A DNA stretch of 64,000 bases from positions 1-64,000 of the forward strand of contig CAZTJR010000001.1 of the NCBI GenBank assembly GCA_964613795.1, written 5' to 3'. The notes beneath the pieces were generated by a model. That model did no database searches and was not told where the DNA came from. It saw only the letters and a list, made by a program, of their open reading frames with translations. Origin of the DNA: Chromatocurvus sp964613795. GTDB taxonomy: Bacteria; Pseudomonadota; Gammaproteobacteria; Pseudomonadales; Halieaceae. Positions 17,228 to 26,695 of the stretch are shown here, in pieces. The position numbers and the translations under genes are program-made. Positions within the stretch are counted from its first letter, which is position 1. Each line of letters opens with the position of its first letter.

Positions 17228-18375
17228 CAGCAGTCCGCCTCCACGCGCTGCATATAGGCGCTGAACATGTCGAGATAGCGCTGTATTGGCATCAGGAAAG
17301 CGTCGTGGCCCTCGCTCGCATCGATGTTGACATAGGTGACATCCCGCCTGGCGGCAATCAGCGCATCTACGATCTCCCGCGAGCGCGCCGGCGAGAAGCG
17401 CCAGTCTGTGCTGAACGATATCACCAGGAAGCGGCAACGGCTGTTCTTGAGCGCGGCAACGGGATCATCGCCGTATTCCCGGGCCAGGTCGAAGTAGTCC
17501 AGCGCCCGCGTCATGAGGATGTAGGTGTTGGCATCGAAGCTGCCGGAGAACTGACTGCCCTGATAGCGCAGGTAGCTCTGCACCTGGAACTCCGCCGCCC
17601 CGGCCGCGCCCTGGTCGAGACTGCCTGAGCGCAGTTCACGGCCGAACTTGTCCGCCATGGCGTCGTCCGACAGATAGGTGATGTGCCCGATCATGCGCGC
17701 GAGGCTGAGGCCGCGCGCCGGGACCTTGCCATTGCGCAGGTAATGACCATTGTCGAAGTCTGGGTCTGCTTCGATGGCATGCCGGGCGATTTCGTTGAAG
17801 GCGAGGTTCTGCGCGCTCAGACGCAGGGCCGCAGCAATCACCACGCAGTGACGCAGCCGATCGGGATAGAGCAGCGCCCAGCGCATTGCCTGCATGCCGC
17901 CCAGGCTACCGCCGATGACTGCGGCCCAGCAGTCAATGCCGAGTCGGTCGGCGAGGCGTGCCTGGCTGTGCACCCAGTCGCGCACGCGCAGGTGCGGGAA
18001 ATCCGGTCCCCAGGGCTGGTCCGTTGCCGGGTTGATGCTCGCCGGCCCGGTGGACCCGTGGCAGCCACCGATATTGTTCAGGCTGACGACGAAAAAGCGC
18101 CGGGTATCGATAGGCTTGCCCGGGCCGATACACTCTTCCCACCAGCCCGGTTTGCGGTCATCAGGGCGGTAGCGACCGGCGGCGTGATGGTGGCCGCTGA
18201 GTGCATGGCAGATCAGCACCGCGTTGCTGCGATCTGCATTCAGCTCGCCATAGGTTTCGTAGACGATGTCGTAGCTATCCAGGCTGCGACCGCAGGCCAG
18301 CGCCAGCGGCTCGTCAAAATGTAGCGTCTGTGCGGTAACCAGCCCGACCGAGCCCGCTGTTGCCGTGGTGGTCAT
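17227..18375 (-). CDS. metX: Homoserine O-acyltransferase MetX
   Basis: 382 aa, alpha/beta-hydrolase fold. Acylates homoserine for methionine synthesis. The nucleophile Ser is in the GGSLGGMQA elbow; the Asp/His of the triad lie toward the C terminus (SFSTDWRFSP; SEGHDAFL). ALSGHHHAAGR and GGCHGSTGP are MetX signatures. Members of this family next to metW in Pseudomonas use succinyl-CoA, others acetyl-CoA; sequence reading alone does not settle the donor here. Confidence 0.94.
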   Translation of the reverse strand: MTTTATAGSVGLVTAQTLHFDEPLALACGRSLDSYDIVYETYGELNADRSNAVLICHALSGHHHAAGRYRPDDRKPGWWEECIGPGKPIDTRRFFVVSLNNIGGCHGSTGPASINPATDQPWGPDFPHLRVRDWVHSQARLADRLGIDCWAAVIGGSLGGMQAMRWALLYPDRLRHCVVIAAALRLSAQNLAFNEIARHAIEADPDFDNGHYLRNGKVPARGLSLARMIGHITYLSDDAMADKFGRELRSGSLDQGAAGAAEFQVQSYLRYQGSQFSGSFDANTYILMTRALDYFDLAREYGDDPVAALKNSRCRFLVISFSTDWRFSPARSREIVDALIAARRDVTYVNIDASEGHDAFLMPIQRYLDMFSAYMQRVEADC

Positions 18376-18385
18376 GGTGCTTCGG

Positions 18386-18973
18386 TCAGAGACCCATCAC
18401 CAGCGCCGGGTGCAGACCGATACCGGCGGCGACGTGTCGCAGTGCTATCTGCACGACATTGATGAGGATGAAGACGAGGATCGGCGAAAAGTCGATGCCG
18501 CCCATAGGCGGCAGCAACCGACGCACGGGTGCCATGACCGGCTCGGTAATCTGGTAGATCAGCAGAATGGCCGGATGTCGACTGCCGCCCGCCACCCAGC
18601 TCAGGATAATCATGGCCAGCAGCGCAAAGAAATAGATATTTACCAGCAGTGCGATGACGCCCACCGCCGACCAGGCGATGATGAGCGTGATGTTGGGCAG
18701 CCCGACGCCATTCAGGAGCAGCAGCAACACAATGCCCAGGGCCTGAAGCAGGACCGACTCGACCAGAGCGGCCAGATCGAAGCGCCCCACGGGTGGCAGC
18801 AGTCGACGCAATGGCGCCAGCGCCGGGTTGGTGGCCTTGACTACGAACTGGCTGACCGGGTTGTAGAAATCAGCCTGCGATGCGTGCAACAGGAAGCGCA
18901 GCAGCATCACCAGCAGGTACAGGCTCAGGGCGGTCTGGATCAGATAGCCGACTATTTCGTTCAGTGCACTCAT
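18386..18973 (-). CDS. yggT: YggT family membrane protein
   Basis: 195 aa with two tandem YggT repeats, each of two membrane helices ending in a short amphipathic LAPLRRLLPPVG or MAPVRRLLPPMGGID motif (about residues 52-63 and 150-163). Function is not firmly established; links to osmotic stress and to cell-division or photosystem assembly have been proposed for relatives. Lies between proC and metX, 10 bp upstream of metX. Confidence 0.93.
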   Translation of the reverse strand: MSALNEIVGYLIQTALSLYLLVMLLRFLLHASQADFYNPVSQFVVKATNPALAPLRRLLPPVGRFDLAALVESVLLQALGIVLLLLLNGVGLPNITLIIAWSAVGVIALLVNIYFFALLAMIILSWVAGGSRHPAILLIYQITEPVMAPVRRLLPPMGGIDFSPILVFILINVVQIALRHVAAGIGLHPALVMGL

Positions 18974-19003
18974 GCCTTCGGGGATCTCTTGTCAAGTGAA
19001 TGA

Positions 19004-19825
19004 TCAGCCCAGTTCATCGCTCAGCTCCTCAGATCGTGCGCTGCAGGCAGCCAGCGCGCGGTGTATGACGTCGCGTAGTCCCTGCGCCTCGAAGCTGGCG
19101 ATGGCCTGCTCGGTGGTACCTTTCGGGCTGGTCACCCGCTGTCGTAGCTCGTCCAGGGGCACACCGCTCTCGAGCGCCATGCGTGCGGCACCGAGGCAGG
19201 TCTGCTGAACCAGGGCAGTCGCGGTGTCGCGATCCAGCCCGAGCTGCTCGCCGGCATCGACCATGCTCTCCATGAACAGGAAAAAGTACGCCGGTCCGCT
19301 GCCGGAAACCGCTGTTACCGCGTGCAGATGCTGCTCCTCTTCGACCCATACGCTGGTACCGACCGCGTCCATGATGCCCTGGGCGCGTGCACGCTGCACG
19401 CTGGTCACCTCGGGGCTGGCGAACAGCCCGCTGGCGCCACTGCCGAGCAGTGATGGTGTATTGGGCATGCAGCGTACAACAGGGACTCGCCTGTGCAACC
19501 AGCGCTGATAGCTGGCGATAGGTACGCCGGCCGCGATCGTCAGGATCAGCGAGTCGCCCTTGGCAACAGCCGGCGCGATACTGGCGCAGACGTTTGCCAT
19601 CACCTGCGGCTTGACCGCGAGGATGATGACGTCGGCCCCCGATGCGGCCACGGCATTGTCGGTTCCCGTTGCTACCGGCGCCACATGGGTCAGACGCTCA
19701 AGACTCTCTGTGGAGACGTCGGCCGCGCGGATGGACTGTGCCGGGTGGCCGCTGGCGGTGAGTCCGCCAATAATGCTCGATGCCATGTTGCCGGCACCGA
19801 TAAAGGCAATGCTGAAATCGGACAC
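19004..19825 (-). CDS. proC: Pyrroline-5-carboxylate reductase
   Basis: 273 aa. NAD(P)H-dependent last step of proline synthesis. N-terminal Rossmann motif FIGAGNMASSIIGGL; LAVKPQ; VVRCMPNTP; and the C-terminal VSGSGPAYFFLF/VTSPKGTTEQAI segments that form the family signature. Follows yggS by 57 bp and precedes yggT by 30 bp. Confidence 0.96.
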   Translation of the reverse strand: MSDFSIAFIGAGNMASSIIGGLTASGHPAQSIRAADVSTESLERLTHVAPVATGTDNAVAASGADVIILAVKPQVMANVCASIAPAVAKGDSLILTIAAGVPIASYQRWLHRRVPVVRCMPNTPSLLGSGASGLFASPEVTSVQRARAQGIMDAVGTSVWVEEEQHLHAVTAVSGSGPAYFFLFMESMVDAGEQLGLDRDTATALVQQTCLGAARMALESGVPLDELRQRVTSPKGTTEQAIASFEAQGLRDVIHRALAACSARSEELSDELG

Positions 19826-19882
19826 GAGGTGCTCCCATAGGTCGGGAAAGCCCGCGAGTATACACGGGCGTTGCCGGTTAAA

Positions 19883-20575
19883 TCATCCGCTGCGCGGGCC
19901 GAAGATGTCGGTGCCGATGCGCACCAGATTGGCGCCTTCGGCAATGGCGCTTTCGAGGTCGGCCGACATGCCCATGGACAGGGTATCCATCGTGGGCACC
20001 GTCTCCTGCAGAGCCCCGAACAGCGTCCTGACGCGCGCGAAGGCCGCGCGCTGGGCGGCCACGTCGTCCGTTGGCGCCGGAATGGCCATCAGTCCGCGCA
20101 GGCGAAGGCGCGGCAGGTAACGTATCGCCTGCGCCAGCGCCGCGAGGTCTTCGGGTGCGACGCCGGATTTGCTGTCCTCCAGGGAGACATTCACCTGCAG
20201 GCAAATGTCCAGCGGCGGCAGGTTGTCGGGGCGCTGCTCGTTCAGGCGACGGGCGATCTTTTCCCGGTCGACGCTGTGCACCCAGTCGAAGTGCTCGGCG
20301 ATGGCGCGGGTCTTGTTTGACTGAATCGGGCCGATGAAATGCCAGCGGGCGTCAAGATCGGCCGTGGCCTGACGCTTTTCCAGCGCCTCCTGCAGATAGT
20401 TTTCACCGAGGTCGCGCAGGCCAGCGGCAACGGCGGTTCGCACCTCATCGCTGCTGCGGGTCTTGCTCACGGCCATCACGGTGACATCATCGGCGCGGCG
20501 ACCAACTTTTTCCGCGGCGGTGCTTACCCTGTGGTGCACGTTTGCTATATTGAGGCGAATGCGTTCTGCGTCCAT
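19883..20575 (-). CDS. yggS: PLP homeostasis protein YggS/PROSC
   Basis: 230 aa, single-domain fold-type III barrel binding PLP through the Lys in VMAVSKTR (about residue 36). Other family strings: GENYLQEALEK, WHFIGPIQSNKTR, MGMSADLESAI. It controls free PLP and amino-acid balance and has no known catalytic role. ATG 20575 matches the family N terminus. Divergent from pilT across about 120 bp; start of the minus-strand run to hemW. Confidence 0.95.
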   Translation of the reverse strand: MDAERIRLNIANVHHRVSTAAEKVGRRADDVTVMAVSKTRSSDEVRTAVAAGLRDLGENYLQEALEKRQATADLDARWHFIGPIQSNKTRAIAEHFDWVHSVDREKIARRLNEQRPDNLPPLDICLQVNVSLEDSKSGVAPEDLAALAQAIRYLPRLRLRGLMAIPAPTDDVAAQRAAFARVRTLFGALQETVPTMDTLSMGMSADLESAIAEGANLVRIGTDIFGPRSG

Positions 20576-20697
20576 GCCGGAATAATAGCGGATAGCGGCA
20601 CATCGGGCGACGCCCCTGTTGGGTGAGCGTGTCGTTTCGCGCTGTCTTCGCAGCCATCGCGTCACCCGGCCTGTCTGAAAAGGGGAAAACAACGGAA

Positions 20698-21732
20698 ATG
20701 GATATCACCGAACTGCTCGCTTTCAGTGCGAAACAGGGCGCGTCAGACCTGCACCTGTCTGCCGGCCTGCCACCCATGATCCGTGTCGATGGCGACGTGC
20801 GTCGTATCAACCTGCCGCCGCTGGAGCACAAGCAGGTGCACGATCTCATCTACGACATCATGAACGACAAGCAGCGCAAGGACTTTGAAGAGTTCCTCGA
20901 GACCGACTTCTCGTTCGAGGTCCCGGGCGTCGCCCGGTTCCGCGTCAATGTATTCAACCAGAACCGCGGCGCCGGCGGTGTTTTCCGCACCATTCCCTCT
21001 AAAGTGCTGTCCATGGAGGACCTGGGGATGGGCCAGGTATTCCGCGATATCTGCATGATGCCGCGGGGGCTGGTACTGGTCACCGGGCCCACCGGTTCCG
21101 GCAAGTCGACCACGCTGGCGGCGATGATCGATTACATCAACGACAACAAGTACGAGCACATCCTCACCATCGAGGATCCGATCGAATTCGTGCACGAGAG
21201 CCGCAAGTGCCTGATGAACCAGCGCGAGGTGCACCGCGACACTCTCGGCTTCGCCGAGGCGCTGCGATCGGCGCTGCGCGAGGACCCGGACATCATCCTG
21301 GTGGGCGAAATGCGTGACCTCGAGACCATCCGTCTGGCGCTGACGGCCGCAGAGACGGGCCACCTGGTATTTGGCACACTGCACACCACCTCGGCGGCAA
21401 AAACCATTGACCGGGTGATCGACGTTTTCCCTGCAGCGGAGAAGTCCATGGTGCGCTCGATGCTGTCGGAATCGCTGCAGGCAGTGGTGTCCCAGACGCT
21501 ACTCAAGCGCGCGACCGGCGGCCGCGTAGCGGCGCATGAGATCATGCGGGCGACGTCGGCTATTCGCAACCTCATCCGCGAGGACAAGGTGGCGCAGATG
21601 TACTCGGCCATCCAGACCGGACAGGCCGTGGGTATGCAGACAATGGATCAGTGTCTCAGGGAGCTGGTCAACAAGCGGGTAATCAGTCGCGATATCGCCA
21701 AAGAGAAGGCGCGTATCCCTGAGGACTTCTGA
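20698..21732 (+). CDS. pilT: Type IV pilus retraction ATPase PilT
   Basis: 344 aa. Hexameric ATPase that powers pilus retraction. N-terminal ASDLHLSAGLPPMIRVDGD, Walker A GPTGSGKSTT, Asp box, His box (GTLHTTSA), and the C-terminal AIRNLIREDK motif typical of PilT. ATG 20698 preferred by homology (MDITELLAFS); earlier in-frame starts overlap the divergent yggS leader. Confidence 0.97.
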   Translation: MDITELLAFSAKQGASDLHLSAGLPPMIRVDGDVRRINLPPLEHKQVHDLIYDIMNDKQRKDFEEFLETDFSFEVPGVARFRVNVFNQNRGAGGVFRTIPSKVLSMEDLGMGQVFRDICMMPRGLVLVTGPTGSGKSTTLAAMIDYINDNKYEHILTIEDPIEFVHESRKCLMNQREVHRDTLGFAEALRSALREDPDIILVGEMRDLETIRLALTAAETGHLVFGTLHTTSAAKTIDRVIDVFPAAEKSMVRSMLSESLQAVVSQTLLKRATGGRVAAHEIMRATSAIRNLIREDKVAQMYSAIQTGQAVGMQTMDQCLRELVNKRVISRDIAKEKARIPEDF

Positions 21733-21767
21733 TCGCTTTACGCATGTGATCGATATGAGGCACTGCC

Positions 21768-22877
21768 ATGACTTTCGATAATCTGCTGGCGGAAATGATA
21801 GAGCGGCGTGCATCTGACGGATTCATCACCGCCCGCGCCGCACCTTCGATCAAGATAGATGGCGAGATTTTTGCGCTGCAGGCAGAGGCGCTGGACGAGC
21901 AGGCAGTTCGCGACCTCGTTCTAGCGACCATGACTGAAACGCAGCGGGCCCAGTTCCTCAGGCACAGCGAGTGCAACTACGCGGTGCAGTCCGAGAAACA
22001 CGGACGCTTTCGCCTCAGCGCCTTCATGCAGCGCGGCTGCGTCGGCCTTGTGGTGCGCCGCATCCAGACGCGTATCCCGCGGATCGATGAGCTGGGCCTG
22101 CCGCCCATTGTGTCGGAGTTGTCGATGCTCAAGCGCGGCCTGGTGATCTTTGTCGGCGGCACCGGCACCGGCAAATCCACCTCGCTGGCGGCCATGGTGG
22201 GGCACCGCAACCGGCATTCCCGGGGGCATATTCTCAGCGTCGAGGATCCCATCGAGTTTCTGCATGACCATGCGGGCTGCCTGATCACCCAGCGCGAGGT
22301 CGGCCTGGATACCGAATCCTTTGAGGTCGGTCTGCAGAACGCACTGCGTCAGGCTCCCGACGTGATCATGATCGGCGAGGTACGCTCCGCCGAGACCATG
22401 CAGCACGCGATCACTTTTGCCGAGACCGGGCATCTCTGTCTGTGCACTCTGCACGCCAACAATGCCAACCAGGCGCTTGACCGGGTCATGAGCTTCTTCC
22501 CGCCACAGATGCACAACCAGGTGTGGATGGACCTGTCCCTCAACCTCAAGGCGATGGTGGCGCAGCAGCTCCTGCCGCGTAAAACCGGCGAGGGGCGTGT
22601 GGCGGTCATGGAAGTCATGCTGAACTCGCCATTGATCGCAGATCACATACGCCACGGCAAGGTTCACCTCATCAAGGAAGTGATGAGCAAGTCGACCCGA
22701 CAGGGTATGCAAACGCTGGACCAGTCTCTGCTTGCGGCCTACCGGGAGGGGCTGATCAGCGCTGAGGAGGCGGAGCGCTCGGCTGACTCCGCCAATGATG
22801 TGCGCCTTGGTATCAAGATGCAGGACAAGGGCAGCGGCGGCCTGTCCAGCGTGGATTTTAGCGTCGATGACAGCTGA
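21768..22877 (+). CDS. pilU: PilT-like ATPase PilU
   Basis: 369 aa. Accessory retraction ATPase acting with PilT. Walker A GGTGTGKSTSLAAM, ILSVEDPIEFLHDH, His box CTLHANNANQALDR, and a C-terminal extension that is longer than PilT's (KMQDKGSGGLSSVDFSVDDS). PilT and PilU are 35 bp apart and probably cotranscribed. Confidence 0.95.
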   Translation: MTFDNLLAEMIERRASDGFITARAAPSIKIDGEIFALQAEALDEQAVRDLVLATMTETQRAQFLRHSECNYAVQSEKHGRFRLSAFMQRGCVGLVVRRIQTRIPRIDELGLPPIVSELSMLKRGLVIFVGGTGTGKSTSLAAMVGHRNRHSRGHILSVEDPIEFLHDHAGCLITQREVGLDTESFEVGLQNALRQAPDVIMIGEVRSAETMQHAITFAETGHLCLCTLHANNANQALDRVMSFFPPQMHNQVWMDLSLNLKAMVAQQLLPRKTGEGRVAVMEVMLNSPLIADHIRHGKVHLIKEVMSKSTRQGMQTLDQSLLAAYREGLISAEEAERSADSANDVRLGIKMQDKGSGGLSSVDFSVDDS

Positions 22878-22910
22878 TGGCTGATCAGTGTCCGGCGGTC
22901 TGCGTGCCCG

Positions 22911-23315
22911 TCACTCCTGTCGGGCAGCCATCCAGCCCTGAAGTATCAGTTCGGCAGCCAGGCTGTCTACAGGCTGGCGATGATAATCGCCGCGGTGACC
23001 CAGCTCGCGCTGTTCCTGCTTGACCGCAAAGCTGGTCAGGCGCTCGTCCGCCATCTCCACCGGCAGACCAAATCGCCCGTGCAGTCGCCTCGCAAAGCGT
23101 CCGGCACGTTCGGCCATGTCGCTGCGGCTGCCGTCCATGTTCAGCGGCTCGCCCACCAACAGCAGATCTGGCTGCCATTCGCCGAGCAGGCTGGCCACGC
23201 TGTCCCATTGCGGCTGCCCTTCCCTGGCGCGCAGGACCACAAGCGGCTGCGTTGTGAACAGGAGGCAGTTCCCCACCGCGACGCCGATCTGGCGAAGGCC
23301 GAAGTCAAAGGCCAT
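22911..23315 (-). CDS. ruvX: Putative pre-16S rRNA nuclease / Holliday junction resolvase-like (RuvX/YqgF)
   Basis: 134 aa, RNase H fold. AFDFGLRQIGVAVG carries the first catalytic Asp, VGEPLNMDGS follows, ADERLTS holds the Glu, and DSLAAELILQ gives the last Asp. The true N terminus is uncertain: the ATG at 23315 leaves only Met-Ala before the first strand, while many relatives have several more residues; no better ATG, GTG or TTG was seen before the yqgE stop. Last gene of gshB-tonB-yqgE-ruvX. Confidence 0.9.
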   Translation of the reverse strand: MAFDFGLRQIGVAVGNCLLFTTQPLVVLRAREGQPQWDSVASLLGEWQPDLLLVGEPLNMDGSRSDMAERAGRFARRLHGRFGLPVEMADERLTSFAVKQEQRELGHRGDYHRQPVDSLAAELILQGWMAARQE

Positions 23316-23349
23316 GACGCTGCGATGGGTTTTCAGAGGTTGATGGCCG

Positions 23350-23934
23350 TCAGGCGTGCCCGGCCTGGGCGCTGATCAGGTTCATGTCGATGCCGAGCGC
23401 CGCAGCGGCCGCCTGCAGGCGCTGCTCAGGCGGTGTGTGAAACAGGATGCTGTGGTCTGCGGGCAGGGTCAGCCAGCTGTTGCGACTGATCTCCTCTTCC
23501 AGCTGCCCGGCGGACCAGCCGGCGTAACCGAGGGCAATCAGGTACTCCCCCGGTCCTTCACCGGCTGCGATAGCGCGCAGGATATCCTGGGAGGTGGTCA
23601 GCAGCATTTCCGGGGTTACCCGGAGCGTGGCATCCCATTCGTTGGCACAGGGTCTGTGGAGAATGAAGCCATGGTCTGTCTGCACCGGTCCGCCGGACAT
23701 TATCGGCACGTCGTGGAAGCGTGCGTCCGCGTCAATATCGAGGTGCGCGAGGATTTCCGCCAGGTTCAGATCCAGTTCGTGATTGATCACAATACCCATG
23801 GCACCCGCTTCGCCGTGCTCGCAGATATAGGTGACACTCTGCGCGAAGATACCTTCATCCAGGCCCGGCATGGCCAGGAGGAAGTGGTCGCGCAGGCAGT
23901 GACTGCTGTGATTAATGATGTGTCTTGCAGGCAT
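23350..23934 (-). CDS. UPF0301 protein YqgE/AlgH
   Basis: 194 aa. N-terminal LRDHFLLAMPGLDEGIFAQSVTYICEHGEAGAMGIVIN is diagnostic of the UPF0301 (YqgE/AlgH) family. The family has been tied to alginate regulation in Pseudomonas, but its biochemistry is unknown. Genes yqgE and ruvX neighbour each other in most proteobacteria; the gap here is 34 bp. Confidence 0.95.
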   Translation of the reverse strand: MPARHIINHSSHCLRDHFLLAMPGLDEGIFAQSVTYICEHGEAGAMGIVINHELDLNLAEILAHLDIDADARFHDVPIMSGGPVQTDHGFILHRPCANEWDATLRVTPEMLLTTSQDILRAIAAGEGPGEYLIALGYAGWSAGQLEEEISRNSWLTLPADHSILFHTPPEQRLQAAAAALGIDMNLISAQAGHA

Positions 23935-23953
23935 TGTTACCGTCTTTGGAGGC

Positions 23954-24814
23954 TTAACCCGAGCTTAGCGCGTTTCGCTCGAATTTCCACGTCCGCAGGA
24001 TCTCCAGTTTGTCTGCCGTGGCCGCAAGCTCGGGTGGAAACGGCGCGTAGGGAGCCGCCATGCGGACGATACGGATGGCAGCCTCATCGAGTACCGCGTA
24101 GCCGGAAGACGCCAGCAGCTGCACGTCCTCAAGGCTGCCATCACTGCGAATCACGACCAGCAGACGCAGGCTGCCATACATGCCGTAACGCACGGACGCT
24201 TCCGGATAATAGGTGTTTCCCACCGCCTCCAGGCGACGCCGCCAGTCCTGGAGATAGGCCGCATCGGTGGCACTCTGCGCGGCCACCGACGTCAATCGGC
24301 GCACCCGCGGTGCGCGGGATGAGGCTTCTTCGCGATCGTGCAGGGAGGCTTCGAGGGCCGCCAGCCGTTCCTGCAGTTGCTGCAGGCGATCCTCGGATGG
24401 CGAGGGTGCTGCCTCGCCGGGGGAGTTGTCCGACTGTTCTGCACGATAGCGGCTGTTGCGCGAGGCGCTTAGCATTGGCGTCGTATTCATCTGCCGTGCA
24501 GAGCCCGCCGATGCGGCCTGCTGGTCCCGCGGCGCGCGCAGGGCTGGCGTCAGAGACGGGGCGGTCCATGGCGCCTGCTCGCGTTCACCCCGATTACCGG
24601 AGGCCTGCTGGTTCGCCTGTGCTATATGGGTCGCCTCAACCTGACGACTCGATGCTGTCTGCACCAGCGTGACTTCCATGGCTGTGTTCGGCTCGCTGGC
24701 GGCCAGTGACTGGAATGTAATGCCGAAGATAATCAGGGCGTGCAGCGAGGCCGCTGCCAGCAAGGCCAGCCCGAGGCGGTCGCGCGTGGCATCCGCTGCC
24801 GATGGTGTGGGCAT
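23954..24814 (-). CDS. TonB-like energy transducer
   Basis: 286 aa. One N-terminal membrane helix at about 12-33, a periplasmic region rich in Gln, Ala and Ser, a short coiled coil (EDRLQQLQERLAALEASLHD), and a C-terminal TonB domain from about 205 (YYPEASVRYGMYGSLRLLVVIRSDG; WKFER at the end). It lacks the long Pro-Glu/Pro-Lys linker of classical TonB. A gene of this type sits between gshB and yqgE in Pseudomonas too. No exbB or exbD adjoins it, so the energising partner is unknown. Confidence 0.88.
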   Translation of the reverse strand: MPTPSAADATRDRLGLALLAAASLHALIIFGITFQSLAASEPNTAMEVTLVQTASSRQVEATHIAQANQQASGNRGEREQAPWTAPSLTPALRAPRDQQAASAGSARQMNTTPMLSASRNSRYRAEQSDNSPGEAAPSPSEDRLQQLQERLAALEASLHDREEASSRAPRVRRLTSVAAQSATDAAYLQDWRRRLEAVGNTYYPEASVRYGMYGSLRLLVVIRSDGSLEDVQLLASSGYAVLDEAAIRIVRMAAPYAPFPPELAATADKLEILRTWKFERNALSSG

Positions 24815-24816
24815 GC

Positions 24817-25779
24817 TCAGCTACGCTTCCTCTCCTGCAGCTCCCTTTCCAGACAATCCATCAGCTGGCCGCCGATGTCGAGCTCCTGTGCGCTGTCGAG
24901 TTCGCGAATGCAGGTGGGGCTGGTTACGTTGATTTCCGTGAGATAGTCACCGATGACGTCCAGGCCGACGAAGAGCAGCCCCTTTTCCAGCAGGGTCGGG
25001 GCCACTTGTGCGGCGATCCAGCGGTCGCGATCACTCAGCAGCTGTGCTCGCCCGGTGCCACCGGCGGCGAGGTTGCCACGGGTTTCACCCTGGGACGGCA
25101 GCCGGGCCAGGCACCAGGGCACGGGCTCGCCCTTGATCATGAGGATGCGCTTGTCGCCCTCGGTGATCTCGGGGATGTAGCGCTGGGCCATGATGGTGCG
25201 CGATCCGTGCTCGGTGAGCGTCTCCAGAATCACCGAGAGGTTGGGATCACCGGGTCTGACATGGAAGATCGAGGCGCCGCCCATGCCGTCCAGGGGCTTG
25301 TAGATGACGTCATCATGCTCGTGGTAAAAAGCCCGCAGCCGGGCCATGTCACCGCTGACCAGCACCGGTGGGCAGCACTCTGGAAACTGGTTGGCGAATA
25401 TTTTCTCGTTGCAGTCGCGCAGGGACTGACAGCGGTTTACCACCAGTGTGCCAAGACGCTCCGCGGCCTCGAGAATGTAGGTATTGTAGACGTACTCGCT
25501 GTCGAAGGGGGGGTCCCGCCGCATAAGGATGATGTCCAGATCGGCGAGATTGCGGTCCTCGCCGGCGCCGAGGTCGAACCAGTGATGTGAATCCCGGTGC
25601 ACTTCAAGCGGTGTCATAAAAGCCCGGGGCACACCCTGCACCAGCGACAGGTGCCTCGGCTCCATGTACCAGAGCTCCCAGTCCCGATCCTGGGCCGCCC
25701 AGAGCATGGCCAGGGTGCTGTCTTTTTTGTAGGAGATGTTGGCGATGGGGTCCATCACCACGCCTATGCGGATTGTCAT
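24817..25779 (-). CDS. gshB: Glutathione synthetase
   Basis: 320 aa, ATP-grasp enzyme that joins gamma-glutamylcysteine and glycine. N-terminal RIGVVMDPIANISYKKDST is a family hallmark; DIILMRRDPPFDSEY, KPLDGMGGASIF and the RGNLAAGGTG loop complete the pattern. Two bases separate it from the tonB-like gene. About 170 bp of upstream space separates it from rsmE, enough for its own promoter. Confidence 0.97.
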   Translation of the reverse strand: MTIRIGVVMDPIANISYKKDSTLAMLWAAQDRDWELWYMEPRHLSLVQGVPRAFMTPLEVHRDSHHWFDLGAGEDRNLADLDIILMRRDPPFDSEYVYNTYILEAAERLGTLVVNRCQSLRDCNEKIFANQFPECCPPVLVSGDMARLRAFYHEHDDVIYKPLDGMGGASIFHVRPGDPNLSVILETLTEHGSRTIMAQRYIPEITEGDKRILMIKGEPVPWCLARLPSQGETRGNLAAGGTGRAQLLSDRDRWIAAQVAPTLLEKGLLFVGLDVIGDYLTEINVTSPTCIRELDSAQELDIGGQLMDCLERELQERKRS

Positions 25780-25925
25780 GCGGGGGCCTGCCTGTTTGGG
25801 GTGCGGATAAGCTACGTCGTGTGGCGCGCTGGCGCAAGGGTGTTACCCTCCCGCTCCGGCTGTGTGAGGAGAAGTTAGCGTAAGCCTGGATAACACGTCG
25901 CTGGCACGACACCGCCAGCAGGGTA

Positions 25926-25951
25926 AAGCAGGTTGTTGAGAGAGCCTGCTT
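25926..25951 (-). terminator. Weak hairpin at the rsmE stop
   Basis: aagcagg (25926-25932) and cctgctt (25945-25951) form a 7-bp stem around a 12-nt loop, overlapping the rsmE stop codon. There is no T run, so it may only act as a 3'-end stabiliser. Confidence 0.25.
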
Positions 25952-26675
25952 AAAAGCGCAGATCTCCCCAGCGCGCCTGCAGCGCCGCTAGCGCGGCCAG
26001 GGGCGCGGTCTCCGTGCGCAGCACGCGCGGGCCCAGCGCCAGGGGTCCGAATCCGGCGGCCTGGGCGCGGGTGACCTCCTCCTCATCCAAGCCGCCTTCG
26101 GGGCCGCATAGCAGCGCGATGGCGCCGGCGTGCGCAGGCAGGTCGCGGGGCTCCGCGCGGGGGTCGAGAACGAGGCGCAGTGGGGCGTCGACGGTGTTCA
26201 GCCAGTTGTCGAGCGGCTCTGGTAGTGCAATCTCCGGCACGCGATTGCGTCCGCACTGCTCGCAGGCGCTCTCGGCAATGCGCTGCCAGTGCCCATGCTT
26301 TTTCTCGCGCCGGTCCGCAGGCAGGTTGAGGCCACGGGTAGTCAGCAGGGGAGTGATGCGCGCGACGCCGAGTTCCGTGGCCTTCTGCACTACCCAGTCC
26401 ACCCGGTCGCCACGCGAAATGGCGATACCGAGTTCTACTGCGAGGGGGGACTCGCGATCAATGGCTCTGGCCGGTCCGCAGCGTATGGCAACGCGACGCT
26501 TGTCGGCCGCCACCAGCTCGCCGGGGTATTCGTCGCCGCTGCCGTCGAAAAGCACCAGTCTGTCGCCAGGCTGCATGCGCAGGGTGCGGGCAACGTGCCG
26601 GGCAGGCTCGGCCTCCAGCTCAATCTCGCTGCCCTCGGCCAGGACCTGGCGGGTGAAGAAACGGGGACGCTCCAT
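25950..26675 (-). CDS. rsmE: 16S rRNA (uracil1498-N3)-methyltransferase
   Basis: 241 aa, SPOUT-class SAM methyltransferase. N-terminal RFFTRQVLAEGSEIELE, central KATELGVARITPLLTTR, and knotted C-terminal LLCGPEGGLDEEEVTRAQAAGF with LGPRVLRTETA, all RsmE-specific. Lies 20 bp downstream of metF on the same strand. Confidence 0.95.
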   Translation of the reverse strand: MERPRFFTRQVLAEGSEIELEAEPARHVARTLRMQPGDRLVLFDGSGDEYPGELVAADKRRVAIRCGPARAIDRESPLAVELGIAISRGDRVDWVVQKATELGVARITPLLTTRGLNLPADRREKKHGHWQRIAESACEQCGRNRVPEIALPEPLDNWLNTVDAPLRLVLDPRAEPRDLPAHAGAIALLCGPEGGLDEEEVTRAQAAGFGPLALGPRVLRTETAPLAALAALQARWGDLRF

Positions 26676-26695
26676 GGCGTGTGCCTACGCCTCGC